The translations under genes were made by a program, and so were the position numbers. A stretch of DNA of 47,443 nt from Thermoactinomyces sp. DSM 45891 (GTDB lineage Bacteria; Bacillota; Bacilli; Thermoactinomycetales; Thermoactinomycetaceae), in assembly GCF_900119485.1 (NCBI RefSeq), contig NZ_FPJZ01000019.1, positions 1 to 47,443 of the forward strand, given 5' to 3'. Every line of letters begins with the position of its first letter. Position 1 is the first letter of the stretch. This document shows positions 16,566 through 24,555 of the stretch, piece by piece. The notes beneath the pieces are model-generated. The model worked only from the letters and a program-made list of their open reading frames with translations, did no database searches and had not been told where the DNA came from.

Positions 16566-16594
16566 ATTATCCTAGACCTACGATCGAAACGCAA
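16566..16594 (-). promoter_or_regulatory. Candidate promoter of tsaE-tsaB-rimI-tsaD
   Basis: Minus-strand TTGCGT (16594-16589), 17-base spacer, GATAAT (16571-16566). It lies between the tRNA operon terminator and tsaE. Confidence 0.45.
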
Positions 16595-16613
16595 ACATCA
16601 TATTCCAGACAAA

Positions 16614-16642
16614 TAAAAAAGCCCGTAGCATAAGCCACGAAC
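16614..16642 (-). terminator. tRNA operon terminator
   Basis: Minus-strand GTTCGTGGC pairs with GCTACGGGC around TTAT (G-U pairs included), followed by TTTTTT, 8 bases after tRNA-Gly. Confidence 0.8.
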
Positions 16643-16650
16643 TTCTGAGT

Positions 16651-16724
16651 TGGAGCGGGTGAAGGGAATCGAACCCTCGCAATCAGCTTGGAAGGCTGAT
16701 GTTCTACCATTGAACTACACCCGC
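16651..16724 (-). tRNA. tRNA-Gly(TCC)
   Basis: Complete cloverleaf on the minus strand, acceptor GCGGGTG, T-arm GGGTTCGATTCCC, encoded CCA. Anticodon loop CTTCCAA gives TCC. Last gene of the tRNA operon. Confidence 0.96.
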
Positions 16725-16744
16725 ATATTAAGATGGTCTGTAGA

Positions 16745-16830
16745 TGGTGCGGTCGGCGAGACTCGAACTCGCACGTCCATAGGACACTACCCCCTCAAGA
16801 TAGCGTGTCTGCCAATTCCACCACGACCGC
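16745..16830 (-). tRNA. tRNA-Leu(GAG)
   Basis: Class II tRNA with a long variable arm, acceptor GCGGTCG, encoded CCA. Stem CTATC/GGTAG encloses TTGAGGG, anticodon GAG. Confidence 0.94.
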
Positions 16831-16860
16831 GTACTCACTTCATTTAATTGTAAAAGTATA

Positions 16861-16945
16861 TGGTGCGGGTGGAGGGACTTGAACCCCCACGCCGTGAAGC
16901 GCCAGAACCTAAATCTGGTGCGTCTGCCAATTCCGCCACACCCGC
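16861..16945 (-). tRNA. tRNA-Leu(TAG)
   Basis: Class II tRNA, acceptor GCGGGTG, encoded CCA. Stem CCAGA/TCTGG encloses TTTAGGT, anticodon TAG. Second leucine tRNA in tandem. Confidence 0.95.
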
Positions 16946-16959
16946 ATATACGAAAATCA

Positions 16960-17035
16960 TGGTGAGCCATGAAGGGCTCGAACCTTCGACCCTCTGATTA
17001 AAAGTCAGATGCTCTACCAACTGAGCTAATGGCTC
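16960..17035 (-). tRNA. tRNA-Lys(TTT)
   Basis: Acceptor GAGCCAT/ATGGCTC, discriminator A, encoded CCA. Loop CTTTTAA, anticodon TTT. Confidence 0.96.
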
Positions 17036-17057
17036 TCACTAAGATGTCAAACTACAA

Positions 17058-17132
17058 TGGCTGGGAAGGAAGGGATCGAACCTTCGCATGACGGAGTCAA
17101 AGTCCGTTGCCTTACCGCTTGGCTACTTCCCA
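17058..17132 (-). tRNA. tRNA-Gln(TTG)
   Basis: Acceptor TGGGAAG/CTTCCCA, encoded CCA. Stem ACGGA/TCCGT encloses CTTTGAC, anticodon TTG. The U1-A72 weak first pair is normal for glutamine tRNA. Confidence 0.95.
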
Positions 17133-17142
17133 TTAAAAAACA

Positions 17143-17219
17143 TGGGGCGACCGGAGGGAATTGAACCCTCGAATGCCGGAATCACAATCCGGTGCGTTAA
17201 CCACTTCGCCACGACCGCC
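17143..17219 (-). tRNA. tRNA-His(GTG)
   Basis: Stem CCGGA/TCCGG encloses TTGTGAT, anticodon GTG. An extra 5' G (G-1, base 17219) faces C73, the identity mark of histidine tRNA. CCA is encoded. Confidence 0.96.
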
Positions 17220-17239
17220 AAAAAGTAGACTTTAAATAT

Positions 17240-17315
17240 GGCGGAGCTGACGGGATTCGAACCCGCGATCTCCTGCGTGACAGGCAGGCATGTTAGGCCT
17301 CTACACCACAGCTCC
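17240..17315 (-). tRNA. tRNA-Asp(GTC)
   Basis: Acceptor GGAGCTG/CAGCTCC, discriminator G, encoded CCA. Stem CCTGC/GCAGG encloses CTGTCAC, anticodon GTC. Confidence 0.96.
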
Positions 17316-17333
17316 GCATTAAAAAAGTAATAC

Positions 17334-17409
17334 TGGTGGACGCTGACGGGATCGAACCGCCGACCCCCTGCTTGTAAGGCAGGTGCTCTCCCAGCTGAGC
17401 TAAGCGTCC
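17334..17409 (-). tRNA. tRNA-Val(TAC)
   Basis: Acceptor GGACGCT/AGCGTCC, discriminator A, encoded CCA. Stem CCTGC/GCAGG encloses CTTACAA, anticodon TAC. Confidence 0.96.
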
Positions 17410-17414
17410 AAAAA

Positions 17415-17491
17415 TGGTGACCCGTAGGGGATTCGAACCCCTGCATGCCAGCGTGAAAGGCTGGTGTGTTGAACCGCTTCACCAACGGGCC
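17415..17491 (-). tRNA. tRNA-Glu(TTC)
   Basis: Acceptor GGCCCGT/ACGGGTC, encoded CCA. Stem CCAGC/GCTGG encloses CTTTCAC, anticodon TTC. Confidence 0.96.
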
Positions 17492-17501
17492 AAAAAATGT
17501 C

Positions 17502-17594
17502 TGGCGGAGAGAGAGGGATTCGAACCCTCGCGACGCGTAATTACGTCCTAAAGCATTAGCAATGCTTCCTCTTCGGCCTCTTGAGTATCTCCCC
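17502..17594 (-). tRNA. tRNA-Ser(GCT)
   Basis: Class II tRNA with a long variable arm, acceptor GGGGAGA/TCTCTCC, discriminator G, encoded CCA. Stem AAGCA/TGCTT encloses TTGCTAA, anticodon GCT. Confidence 0.94.
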
Positions 17595-17598
17595 GAAT

Positions 17599-17673
17599 TG
17601 GCTCCTCAAGTAGGACTCGAACCTACAACCTACCGATTAACAGTCGGGCGCTCTACCATTGAGCTATTGAGGA
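17599..17673 (-). tRNA. tRNA-Asn(GTT)
   Basis: Acceptor TCCTCAA/TTGAGGA, discriminator G, encoded CCA. Loop CTGTTAA, anticodon GTT. First gene of the eleven-tRNA operon. Confidence 0.96.
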
Positions 17674-17712
17674 ATATCGTAATCCTAATCGTTACTCACA
17701 GCAACTTTTACT

Positions 17713-17741
17713 ATTTTATCATACAACTCTCGTTCTCGCAA
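17713..17741 (-). promoter_or_regulatory. tRNA operon promoter
   Basis: Minus-strand TTGCGA (17741-17736), 17-base spacer, TAAAAT (17718-17713), 40 bases upstream of tRNA-Asn. Confidence 0.65.
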
Positions 17742-18089
17742 CACTTTTTTAAAAAAATACTGATCCAACAAGATGTTTTGTGTGCTTCGTTTTAGCGACC
17801 TCTATAATTTAGCACGATCATATATCTGTAGTCAAGCACTTAATTTCAATTTTCTTTTTGTCTTTTTTTAGGTTATAAAATCTTCTCCGAATGGGTCTTC
17901 TAGGCCGCATGTAGTCTGTTTTATACAAATGAACACTACCATTTATATACCCAATTTGAATAGGAACTGTAAGAGGACAAGAATTTATGACTTCTCGAAT
18001 TTTTTATAGCATGGCACTATCTTCTTTTGTTAAGATAGGAACAAAAACCAATTTATAGAGTATCTCTCTTATAAGCAGGAGGAATCTTC
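17742..18089. other. Intergenic region, no feature recognised
   Basis: About 350 bases between the leftward tRNA promoter and the next plus-strand gene. Apart from the ribosome site (CAGGAGGAA) next to 18090 I see no convincing promoter, hairpin with a T run, or small gene. Confidence 0.5.
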
Positions 18090-18866
18090 ATGAAGCCATT
18101 GCAGGCAGGAGCGTATCAATTCTCTCTCCCGTACCTTTCTACTCCTTCTTACATAAAAATGCATGCAGCCAACCATCCCGTTTCGACAGTAGATATCGAA
18201 CTCCATATCGGACACCAGGATGATCTACTGGTTGGAAAGGAAGCGACGATTATTATATTTTCATCGCATGCTGATCCTAACTACATCGCACCTATGTTTT
18301 CTATGGTCCGAAATCTATGGCTCACAAAGCTTCATTGGAAGATCCCTACTGATAAAATTCGATTAATCGAAGTCCATACCAAATCACATGATCAAAATGA
18401 TTGGCATGAGCTAGAGATGAACTGGGACTATACAGCGCATCGCTACTATGATCCCGTATGGAAGTCTATTCAGGAAACGGCATGGTACTATCAACAATAT
18501 CAAGAAAAGATAAATTCATATGCTTGGGATGCTTATCAATCCTTTCCTGATATAGGAGAACACCGCCCCATTGCGTTATCACAATTATGGGAAAAATGGT
18601 TGCATAAATCAAATACTCCCTTTTGGCTGTTAAAAGCCTTGCGATCCGCAGACATCTACATTCGAACTGAAAAAATCCCGCTTCCCGTAACCGAAGTGGC
18701 GCTAACCTCTCTTAAACACTTAACAGGTATGTGTGTAAGAGATCATAACCAAAATTATGTACCTGAGGTGACCACCCTTTTAATCACAGAAATTCACAAA
18801 CTCCCTACTATTATCACACCAGAAGATTACCAACAAGTGAACCCCATCACCTCTATAGCACCATAA
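18090..18866 (+). CDS. Hypothetical protein, 258 aa
   Basis: I do not recognise this protein. It is 258 aa, has no signal peptide or membrane segment, and is rich in Trp, Tyr and His, especially in residues 90-165 (repeated WY, YYQQY, WDAY motifs). The first half looks beta-rich, the second helical. ATG follows GCAGGAGGAA at ideal spacing and the gene ends in a strong hairpin terminator, so it is a real single-gene transcript. Its position between the tRNA operon and the BI-1 gene gives no functional hint. A lineage-restricted protein is likely. Confidence 0.75.
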   Translation: MKPLQAGAYQFSLPYLSTPSYIKMHAANHPVSTVDIELHIGHQDDLLVGKEATIIIFSSHADPNYIAPMFSMVRNLWLTKLHWKIPTDKIRLIEVHTKSHDQNDWHELEMNWDYTAHRYYDPVWKSIQETAWYYQQYQEKINSYAWDAYQSFPDIGEHRPIALSQLWEKWLHKSNTPFWLLKALRSADIYIRTEKIPLPVTEVALTSLKHLTGMCVRDHNQNYVPEVTTLLITEIHKLPTIITPEDYQQVNPITSIAP

Positions 18867-18870
18867 AAAA

Positions 18871-18907
18871 TCCCCTCGCAAATACCATTGCGAAGGGGTT
18901 TGATTTT
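18871..18907. terminator. Bidirectional terminator between the 258-aa gene and BI-1
   Basis: CCCCTCGCAA and TTGCGAAGGGG pair with one bulged A; T-rich on the plus side and TTTTTT on the minus side, between converging genes. Confidence 0.8.
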
Positions 18908-18921
18908 AACAGAACGATCCA

Positions 18922-19623
18922 TTAATCATCGCTTCCGAAAATATTAAGCAAATGCCAGAAAATCATGACGAAATCCATATACAGCATTAATGCACCAAAA
19001 ATCGCAATTTTGGTTGCGCCTTCTTCACCAAACTGTGATGAATAAGCACCCATTTCTTTGATCTTTTGCATATCATATGCAGTGAGACCACAGAAAATCA
19101 GAACTGCGACATAAGAGATAATGAGACCCATTGCCCCACTCTTGATAAAGAATGCATTTGCTAAAGTAGCAATAATCACTCCAATCAACAACATGAACAA
19201 TAGAGACCCTAGTTTTGTCAGGTCTTTTTTCGTTACGGCACCAAAAATGGCAAAGACACCAAACATAGCTGCTGCAATTCCAAATGCCGATGCAATCGTG
19301 CCCACTTCAAATCTTGACATGAAAGCCGCGATGGTTAAACCATTTAACGCTGCATAGAGGAAAAAGCAGAAGGAAGCAGCTGTGGCTGACATTTTCCCAA
19401 GGCGTTTAGACAAAAAGATAACCGTAATAATCTCAGCCGCAATAACAGCGTAAAAAATAATAGGTGTTCGGAGCATCGTAATGGCTTCACTATTTTGTAG
19501 TAATACACCTGCGATAATAGCCGTCATTAATAAACCAGCAAACATCCATCCAAAAACAGCTGGCATCATGCGTTGTGTAAATCGTTGCGAACTTGTTGCA
19601 TTGTTTGAGAAACCTTGATTCAC
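18922..19623 (-). CDS. Bax inhibitor-1 (BI-1/YccA) family membrane protein
   Basis: 233 aa with seven membrane segments. The family pattern is clear: a hydrophilic N-terminus, ALNGLTIAAFMSRFEVGTIASAFGIAAAMFG in mid-protein, then the ILIFCGLTAYDMQKIKEM motif and C-terminal ALMLYMDFVMIFWHLLNIFGSDD. The acidic residues near D-171/D-195 of B. subtilis YetJ, a pH-sensitive calcium leak, have counterparts here (AYDMQK and LYMDFV). GTG start with GGGAGGA upstream. Monocistronic with its own promoter. Confidence 0.9.
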   Translation of the reverse strand: MNQGFSNNATSSQRFTQRMMPAVFGWMFAGLLMTAIIAGVLLQNSEAITMLRTPIIFYAVIAAEIITVIFLSKRLGKMSATAASFCFFLYAALNGLTIAAFMSRFEVGTIASAFGIAAAMFGVFAIFGAVTKKDLTKLGSLLFMLLIGVIIATLANAFFIKSGAMGLIISYVAVLIFCGLTAYDMQKIKEMGAYSSQFGEEGATKIAIFGALMLYMDFVMIFWHLLNIFGSDD

Positions 19624-19654
19624 AGAGTAATCCTCCCTATAATCATTTAAATTT

Positions 19655-19683
19655 AGTATATTCTTAGATGTTTTCTAGAGCAA
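19655..19683 (-). promoter_or_regulatory. Promoter of the BI-1 gene
   Basis: Minus-strand TTGCTC (19683-19678), 17-base spacer, TATACT (19660-19655). Confidence 0.55.
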
Positions 19684-19700
19684 TAGTTTTGTAACAAAAT

Positions 19701-20600
19701 TTACTTATTTGGTACAATCTCTACATTCCCCAGTTGTTCCATCACTTGAATAAGAGCATGTGAGCCATCTGGATTCCCACCGTGTGCTTGTAACGAACGA
19801 AGGAGTTGTTGTACAAGCGCTGTACCCATCAGTGGAAGTTGCATCTGTTCTGCTTCTTGAAGGACAATCCGTAGATCTTTTTGGATAAACTCTACCGAAA
19901 AGCCTGGTTCCAAATCCCCTTGGATAATACGAGGAGCGTAATTCGCTAAGGCCCAAGAACCACCTGCTCCTTGCGTCGTAACCTCAATCATTTTCTCGAC
20001 ATCTACCCCTGCTTTTTTGGCATAACTAAGCGCCTCTACCACAGCAAGCAAATTGAGACCACATAAGATTTGGTTACAAGCCTTCACAGTTTGTCCAGCA
20101 CCAACCTCCCCACAATGAACAATTCGTTGCCCCATCGCTTCAAGAATGGGTCTAACTTTTTCAAGGGCCTTCGCCTCCCCTCCAACCATAATGGAGAGAG
20201 TGCCGTTTTGAGCTCCGATGTCTCCACCGCTTACGGGTGCATCTAAATAATCAATCCCTAGGGTTTTAGCCTGAGATGCTAATTCACGTTCTGCTTCAGC
20301 AGCAATCGTACTCATATCGATTACTACTACCCCATTTCTTGCGCCTTGAAACACTCCTTGTTCTCCTGTTAATACAGCTTTTACATCAGGTGTATCTCCA
20401 ACCACTGTGATAACCACATCACTTTGCTCTGCCACTTGCTTAGGGGAATCAGCCAACTTCGCACCCCACGCTGTTGCTTCTTCCATCTTGGAGCGAGTTC
20501 GATTCCAAACCGTAACGGGGAAACCAGCTTGAACAATATTACGTGCCATCGCACGTCCCATGATTCCAAGACCTATAAAACCTACTCGCAACTTACTCAT
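19701..20600 (-). CDS. NAD(P)-dependent beta-hydroxyacid dehydrogenase (3-hydroxyisobutyrate DH / tartronate semialdehyde reductase family)
   Basis: 299 aa from ATG at 20600, which has AGGAGGG upstream (the frame extends to 20618). N-terminal Rossmann fold with VGFIGLGIMGRAMARNIVQAG (GxGxMG, residues 5-25) and NRTRSK, whose Arg after Asn favours NADP+. Family motifs: substrate loop YLDAPVSGGDIGAQNGTLSIM (about 116-136) and catalytic Lys in GAGQTVKACNQI (about 166-177). Such enzymes oxidise or reduce 3-hydroxyisobutyrate, glyoxylate/succinic semialdehyde or tartronate semialdehyde; the substrate cannot be fixed from sequence. Probably cotranscribed with the thioredoxin-like gene just upstream. 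Confidence 0.88.
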   Translation of the reverse strand: MSKLRVGFIGLGIMGRAMARNIVQAGFPVTVWNRTRSKMEEATAWGAKLADSPKQVAEQSDVVITVVGDTPDVKAVLTGEQGVFQGARNGVVVIDMSTIAAEAERELASQAKTLGIDYLDAPVSGGDIGAQNGTLSIMVGGEAKALEKVRPILEAMGQRIVHCGEVGAGQTVKACNQILCGLNLLAVVEALSYAKKAGVDVEKMIEVTTQGAGGSWALANYAPRIIQGDLEPGFSVEFIQKDLRIVLQEAEQMQLPLMGTALVQQLLRSLQAHGGNPDGSHALIQVMEQLGNVEIVPNK

Positions 20601-20618
20601 ATTACGCCCTCCTATCAT

Positions 20619-21182
20619 TTATGCACTTAGTTTAGATAGACATGCTTGTACACTACTTTTAACAGACAACCACAGATCTTGGTCGATTACCAGACGTGTA
20701 CGAAATTGCCGATACACCTCTGCCTGCTTGATAGCGAATGTAGGATCTTCTTTTTCAGGAAGACTGGAGCGAAGATTCGCTATAATCGTTTGAACCTCGT
20801 CCGCTCTCGGGCCCCAGACTGCCTTCTCATTCCCTTCTTGATCAATCCAGATAAAAATCGGAATGGCCCGAGCGGTTCCATTTGTTAGATACTGGTCCAT
20901 CAGTTCCAAATTCTCGTCTCGATTGAGAAGGCTTAGAGGGGACTGACACGCGCTAGCAATATGCTCTATGATAGGAACGTTAAGCATAGCATCTCCACAC
21001 CAATCTGCCGTCAAACCAATTATACGTAGCTTTTGGTCCGCCAGCTTCGAAAAAAAGTCCATCTCTTCACTATTTAAAGAAAATCCTTTATACACAGTAA
21101 GAAGCCCTTCTTTGTTCGCTTTCATAGATGCCACATATTCCTCGAAAGATATCCCTTTTTCAAACCAAAACTGTAATGACAT
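20619..21182 (-). CDS. Thioredoxin-fold protein with a single-Cys WCGDA motif
   Basis: 187 aa, cytoplasmic. A thioredoxin-like core is visible: LRIIGLTADWCGDAMLNVPIIEHIA (about residues 52-76), then RAIPIFIWIDQEGN with the cis-Pro (about 105-118). The active site has WCGDA in place of WCGPC, so only the N-terminal Cys remains; this is the pattern of a known subgroup of thioredoxin family proteins (Thioredoxin_9-like) of uncertain role. It directly precedes the dehydrogenase gene. Lacking the second Cys, it would not run a classical dithiol cycle. Confidence 0.8.
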   Translation of the reverse strand: MSLQFWFEKGISFEEYVASMKANKEGLLTVYKGFSLNSEEMDFFSKLADQKLRIIGLTADWCGDAMLNVPIIEHIASACQSPLSLLNRDENLELMDQYLTNGTARAIPIFIWIDQEGNEKAVWGPRADEVQTIIANLRSSLPEKEDPTFAIKQAEVYRQFRTRLVIDQDLWLSVKSSVQACLSKLSA

Positions 21183-21315
21183 ATAATCTACCTCTTTTTC
21201 TTTTTAGCATACAACTATGATGGAAGAATAAACTTATTTTATCAATTCCTGCACACTTAGATCTCTCTTGACATAGGTATAAGCACCAAGATTTTTACCA
21301 AGGGAGGATGAACCT

Positions 21316-21468
21316 GTGCCAAAATGGCTGACGAAACAGCTTATGAATGCGTACCGGCAGCGCGACCGCAAACAAATTCTCTTTTTGAATAAATGCTGGT
21401 TTAGCTACATAAAGAAGGAACAAGATAAAAGCCCGTCCTCACGCACACAACTGGGCCGCGATTCATAG
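21316..21468 (+). CDS. cmpA: Cortex morphogenetic protein CmpA
   Basis: 50 aa, below the usual length cutoff. GTG start behind AGGGAGGATG. The protein begins MPKWLTKQLMNAYRQRD and continues ILFLNKCWFSY, closely matching CmpA, a small protein that in B. subtilis links spore cortex and coat assembly and is degraded by ClpXP once SpoIVA is encased. It is somewhat longer than the 37-aa B. subtilis form because of a polar tail. Position next to tex is the same as in Bacillus. Its 3' end overlaps a terminator hairpin. Implies the organism sporulates. Confidence 0.85.
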   Translation: MPKWLTKQLMNAYRQRDRKQILFLNKCWFSYIKKEQDKSPSSRTQLGRDS

Positions 21469-21490
21469 AAACGCCTGCCCAGTTGGTTTT
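21448..21490 (+). terminator. cmpA terminator
   Basis: CAACTGGGC (21448-21456) pairs with GCCCAGTTG (21477-21485), then GTTTTC. The left arm is inside the cmpA coding region; it could also help end transcription of tex coming from the other side. Confidence 0.6.
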
Positions 21491-21498
21491 CTTCGTAT

Positions 21499-23643
21499 TT
21501 AGTCCACCTGTTTAAGTAAGGAAGATTCCACCATCGTAAGGCCTACCCGCTGGCGATCTGGATCAATTTGTAACACCCATACATCTACAATATCTCCTAC
21601 TGTTACAACATCCATTGGATTCCGTACAAATCGCTCGCTTAGTTTTGACACATGGACAAGCCCATCATTTTTCAAACCAATATCAACGAAAGCTCCGAAG
21701 TCCACAACATTCCGAACTGTTCCTTGCAATTTCATACCGATTTGAAGATCTTCTACTTTCAGTACATCAGAGCGAAGAAGGGGTGTAGGCATCTCATCAC
21801 GAGGATCTCGACCTGGTCGCATAAGAGCTTCTAAGATATCCTGAAGCGTTGGCACTCCGCAGTCTAGTTCTCTTGCCATCATCTCTACATCAACTGCACT
21901 CAACCTCTGCTTTACATCTTCTGAGCCAATCTCCACAGGCTCTATCTGTAATTTTGATAACAAGGCTTCGGTAATGTGATAAGACTCCGGATGAATCGGT
22001 GTCTTATCTAGAGGGTTTTGCCCATCTGTCACGCGTAAAAAACCAATACATTGTTCGTATGTTTTCGCACCTAATCGTGGAACGGACTGTAAATCTCGTC
22101 TAGAAGAAAAGCGCCCTAATTCTTCACGCTTTTTGACAATATTCTTCGCTACTGCCCCACTCACACCCGATACATATTGAAGGAGGGAAGCGGAAGCAGT
22201 ATTCACGTTTACGCCCACATAGTTTACAGCTGATTCAACTACATGAGTCAAGCTCTCCGTAAGCTGTTTTTGGGATACATCATGCTGATATTGGCCCACT
22301 CCTACCGATTTAGGATCAATTTTCACCAATTCAGCCAGTGGATCTTGAACTCGACGGGCAATGGAAACAGCTGAACGACGAGCAGCATCAAGATCTGGGA
22401 ATTCATCTTTCGCAATTTTGGACGCTGAATAAACACTAGCACCCGCCTCATTTACAATTAAGTAGTACAATTTCTGTTTTACTTCTTTCAGCACATCTAC
22501 AATAAACTGTTCCGTCTCTCGCGAAGCTGTACCATTTCCAATCGCAACCATATTAATATGGTATTTCTTTATTAAAGCTAAGACTACTTTCTTCGCTCCC
22601 TCTAGATCATGATGAGGAGCAGTTGGATAGATCACATCTATATGTAGCACTTTCCCTGTCTCATCAATAACGGCTAGCTTACAACCCGTTCGAAAAGCTG
22701 GATCCACTCCCAGTACGATCTTCCCTGCAATCGGCGGTTGAAGCAACAAATGACGCAAGTTCTCAGAAAAAATGTGTATGGCTTGTTCTTCTGCTTGTTC
22801 GGTCATTCTAGCATGAGCTTCGCGTTCAATTGAAGGAGCAATCAAACGCTTGTAGGAATCTTGAACGACTGCCTCTAGATAGGAATGAATAGGGATAGAA
22901 AACCAGTTTCGTAGATGAGCAAAAATCTGCTCCTCTTCTACTGAAATTTTTACTTTTAAAAATTCTTCCCTCTCACCCCGATTCACAGCCAAAATACGAT
23001 GAGAAGGCATACTACGTACTGGCTCTGTATAGTCATAATACATCTCATAAACCGAACGAGTTTCTGGATCCTTCCCTTTAGAGGTTAGCACTCCGTGGTT
23101 CCAGGTGTACTCCCGAACCCACTTCCGAATCTCAGCATCCTCAGAAAGCTCTTCTGCCAAGATATCCATCGCCCCTTGAATCGCTTCCTCAGCCGATTCA
23201 ACACCCTGCCCTAAGTTTACGAATGTCACTGCTTCTTGCTCTATTTTATGTAAGTCCCTAGTCGATGCCAAAATCCGTGTTAGTGGCTCTAAACCACGCT
23301 CTCTCGCCACTGATGCACGCGTTTTACGTTTCGGCCGATAAGGTAGATATAGATCCTCTAACTCTTGCAACTTAGTAACTGCTTCGATCTTAGTTTGTAA
23401 TTCTTCGGTTAACTTTCCTTGTTCTTCAATCGTCCGTAAAATCTCTTCACGTCGTTGATTCATTTGGGTTAGATAGCGAAAACGTTCCTCTACAGCACGA
23501 ATTAACTCTTCATCTAAGCTACCTGTCATCTCTTTACGATAACGTGCAATAAAAGGAACTGTGTTCCCCTCTTCTAGCAACCCTACCGTTACCTTTACTT
23601 GGTGAGACTCGATCTCTAACTCTGTCGCAATCTGCTTCCACAT
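21499..23643 (-). CDS. tex: RNA-binding transcription accessory protein Tex
   Basis: 714 aa from ATG at 23643 (TTTGGAG upstream; the frame is open to 23715). Matches Tex/YdcI: N-terminal helical region with GNTVPFIARYRKEMTGSLDE, the YqgF-like domain with LGVDPAFRTGCKLAVIDETG (about residues 330-350), the HhH region with VGVNVNTASASLLQYVSGVS, and a C-terminal S1 RNA-binding domain (GTVRNVVDFGAFVDIGLKNDGLVHVS). Tex binds RNA polymerase and nucleic acid and affects transcription and virulence gene expression. Downstream of sigB as in B. subtilis. Confidence 0.95.
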   Translation of the reverse strand: MWKQIATELEIESHQVKVTVGLLEEGNTVPFIARYRKEMTGSLDEELIRAVEERFRYLTQMNQRREEILRTIEEQGKLTEELQTKIEAVTKLQELEDLYLPYRPKRKTRASVARERGLEPLTRILASTRDLHKIEQEAVTFVNLGQGVESAEEAIQGAMDILAEELSEDAEIRKWVREYTWNHGVLTSKGKDPETRSVYEMYYDYTEPVRSMPSHRILAVNRGEREEFLKVKISVEEEQIFAHLRNWFSIPIHSYLEAVVQDSYKRLIAPSIEREAHARMTEQAEEQAIHIFSENLRHLLLQPPIAGKIVLGVDPAFRTGCKLAVIDETGKVLHIDVIYPTAPHHDLEGAKKVVLALIKKYHINMVAIGNGTASRETEQFIVDVLKEVKQKLYYLIVNEAGASVYSASKIAKDEFPDLDAARRSAVSIARRVQDPLAELVKIDPKSVGVGQYQHDVSQKQLTESLTHVVESAVNYVGVNVNTASASLLQYVSGVSGAVAKNIVKKREELGRFSSRRDLQSVPRLGAKTYEQCIGFLRVTDGQNPLDKTPIHPESYHITEALLSKLQIEPVEIGSEDVKQRLSAVDVEMMARELDCGVPTLQDILEALMRPGRDPRDEMPTPLLRSDVLKVEDLQIGMKLQGTVRNVVDFGAFVDIGLKNDGLVHVSKLSERFVRNPMDVVTVGDIVDVWVLQIDPDRQRVGLTMVESSLLKQVD

Positions 23644-23716
23644 TTGAATCTGCTCCAAACCACACACCACACTTTCTTCTGCTATCAAAAAATAGGAATA
23701 TAGATATTTTACCATA

Positions 23717-23761
23717 AGAAAAACACACAGAATATTCCATGCGAAATAGAATACTGTGTGC
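23717..23761 (-). terminator. sigB operon terminator
   Basis: Minus-strand CACACAG-TATTC and GAATA-TT-CTGTGTG form a stem, followed by TTTTTCTT; located right after sigB and ahead of tex. Confidence 0.7.
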
Positions 23762-23769
23762 TTTAAGTT

Positions 23770-24555
23770 CTACATTACTTCAGAAGGCTCCATACGAATG
23801 GCTTGACGTAATTTCGTGAGCGCCCGGCGTTGCAATCGAGAAACATGCATTTGAGAAATTCCTAGCTTGTCCCCAACCTGTTTCTGACTCAAGTTTTCAA
23901 AGAAAGTTAGTTGCAAAATTTCCTTTTCACGCTCGTTTAGAACGTGGAATGCTTTTTGTAACAACATCTTCTGGTCAACATGGTCATAACCCTGGTCCTC
24001 GTTTCCGACTAAATCCAGTAATGTAACTTGGCTGCCGTCCGAATTCGCTTCAATCGGACTGTCGACAGAAACCGCCTGGTAACTCCGTCCCATCTCCATC
24101 GTTTCGAGTACTTCTTCTGGAGTAACATCCAAATAATCCGCAATCTCCGACACTTGTGGAGAGCGCTGGAATTTTGTCGTCAGCTCTTCGACAGCTCGCT
24201 TGATTCGTGGACCTAATTCCTTGATTCGACGCGGGACATGAACACTCCAAGTCTTATCACGAATATGCCTCTTAATTTCTCCCACGATGGTAGGAACTGC
24301 AAATCCTTCAAAACTACGCCCAAATTCAGGATCAAACCGTTTTAAGGCAGCAAGCAGGCCAATCATCCCTACCTGTGCTAAATCCTCAAATGGCTCCATC
24401 CCTCTGGAAAATTTATATGCCAATGTGTCAACTAAACTTTTATAGTGCCCTACTAAACGTTCCTGTGCTTCAGAATCCCCATTCTGCTGGTACTGCTCGA
24501 TTAAATATTTTATCGTTTCGTCATCGAGTGGGGTAGGACGCGGGCGACTCGACAT
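23770..24555 (-). CDS. sigB: RNA polymerase sigma factor SigB (general stress)
   Basis: 261 aa from ATG at 24555 (GAGGTGG upstream). Sigma-70 family, SigB/SigF/SigG group: region 2 LVDTLAYKFSRGMEPFEDLAQVGMIGLLAALKRFDPEFGRSFEGFAVPTIVGEIKRHIRDKTWSVHVPRR, region 3 with SPQVSEIADYLDVTPEEV, and region 4 LSQKQVGDKLGISQMHVSRLQRRAL. Sequence is close to B. subtilis SigB throughout. The gene overlaps the end of rsbW by 35 bases, which couples sigma factor and anti-sigma factor synthesis. No rsbX follows. Confidence 0.95.
   Translation of the reverse strand: MSSRPRPTPLDDETIKYLIEQYQQNGDSEAQERLVGHYKSLVDTLAYKFSRGMEPFEDLAQVGMIGLLAALKRFDPEFGRSFEGFAVPTIVGEIKRHIRDKTWSVHVPRRIKELGPRIKRAVEELTTKFQRSPQVSEIADYLDVTPEEVLETMEMGRSYQAVSVDSPIEANSDGSQVTLLDLVGNEDQGYDHVDQKMLLQKAFHVLNEREKEILQLTFFENLSQKQVGDKLGISQMHVSRLQRRALTKLRQAIRMEPSEVM

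Noticed and set aside
16650..17795. Several short protein ORFs on both strands across the tRNA cluster
   Set aside because: They are translations of tRNA genes (typical strings such as GGIGRRTRF), a well-known annotation artefact.
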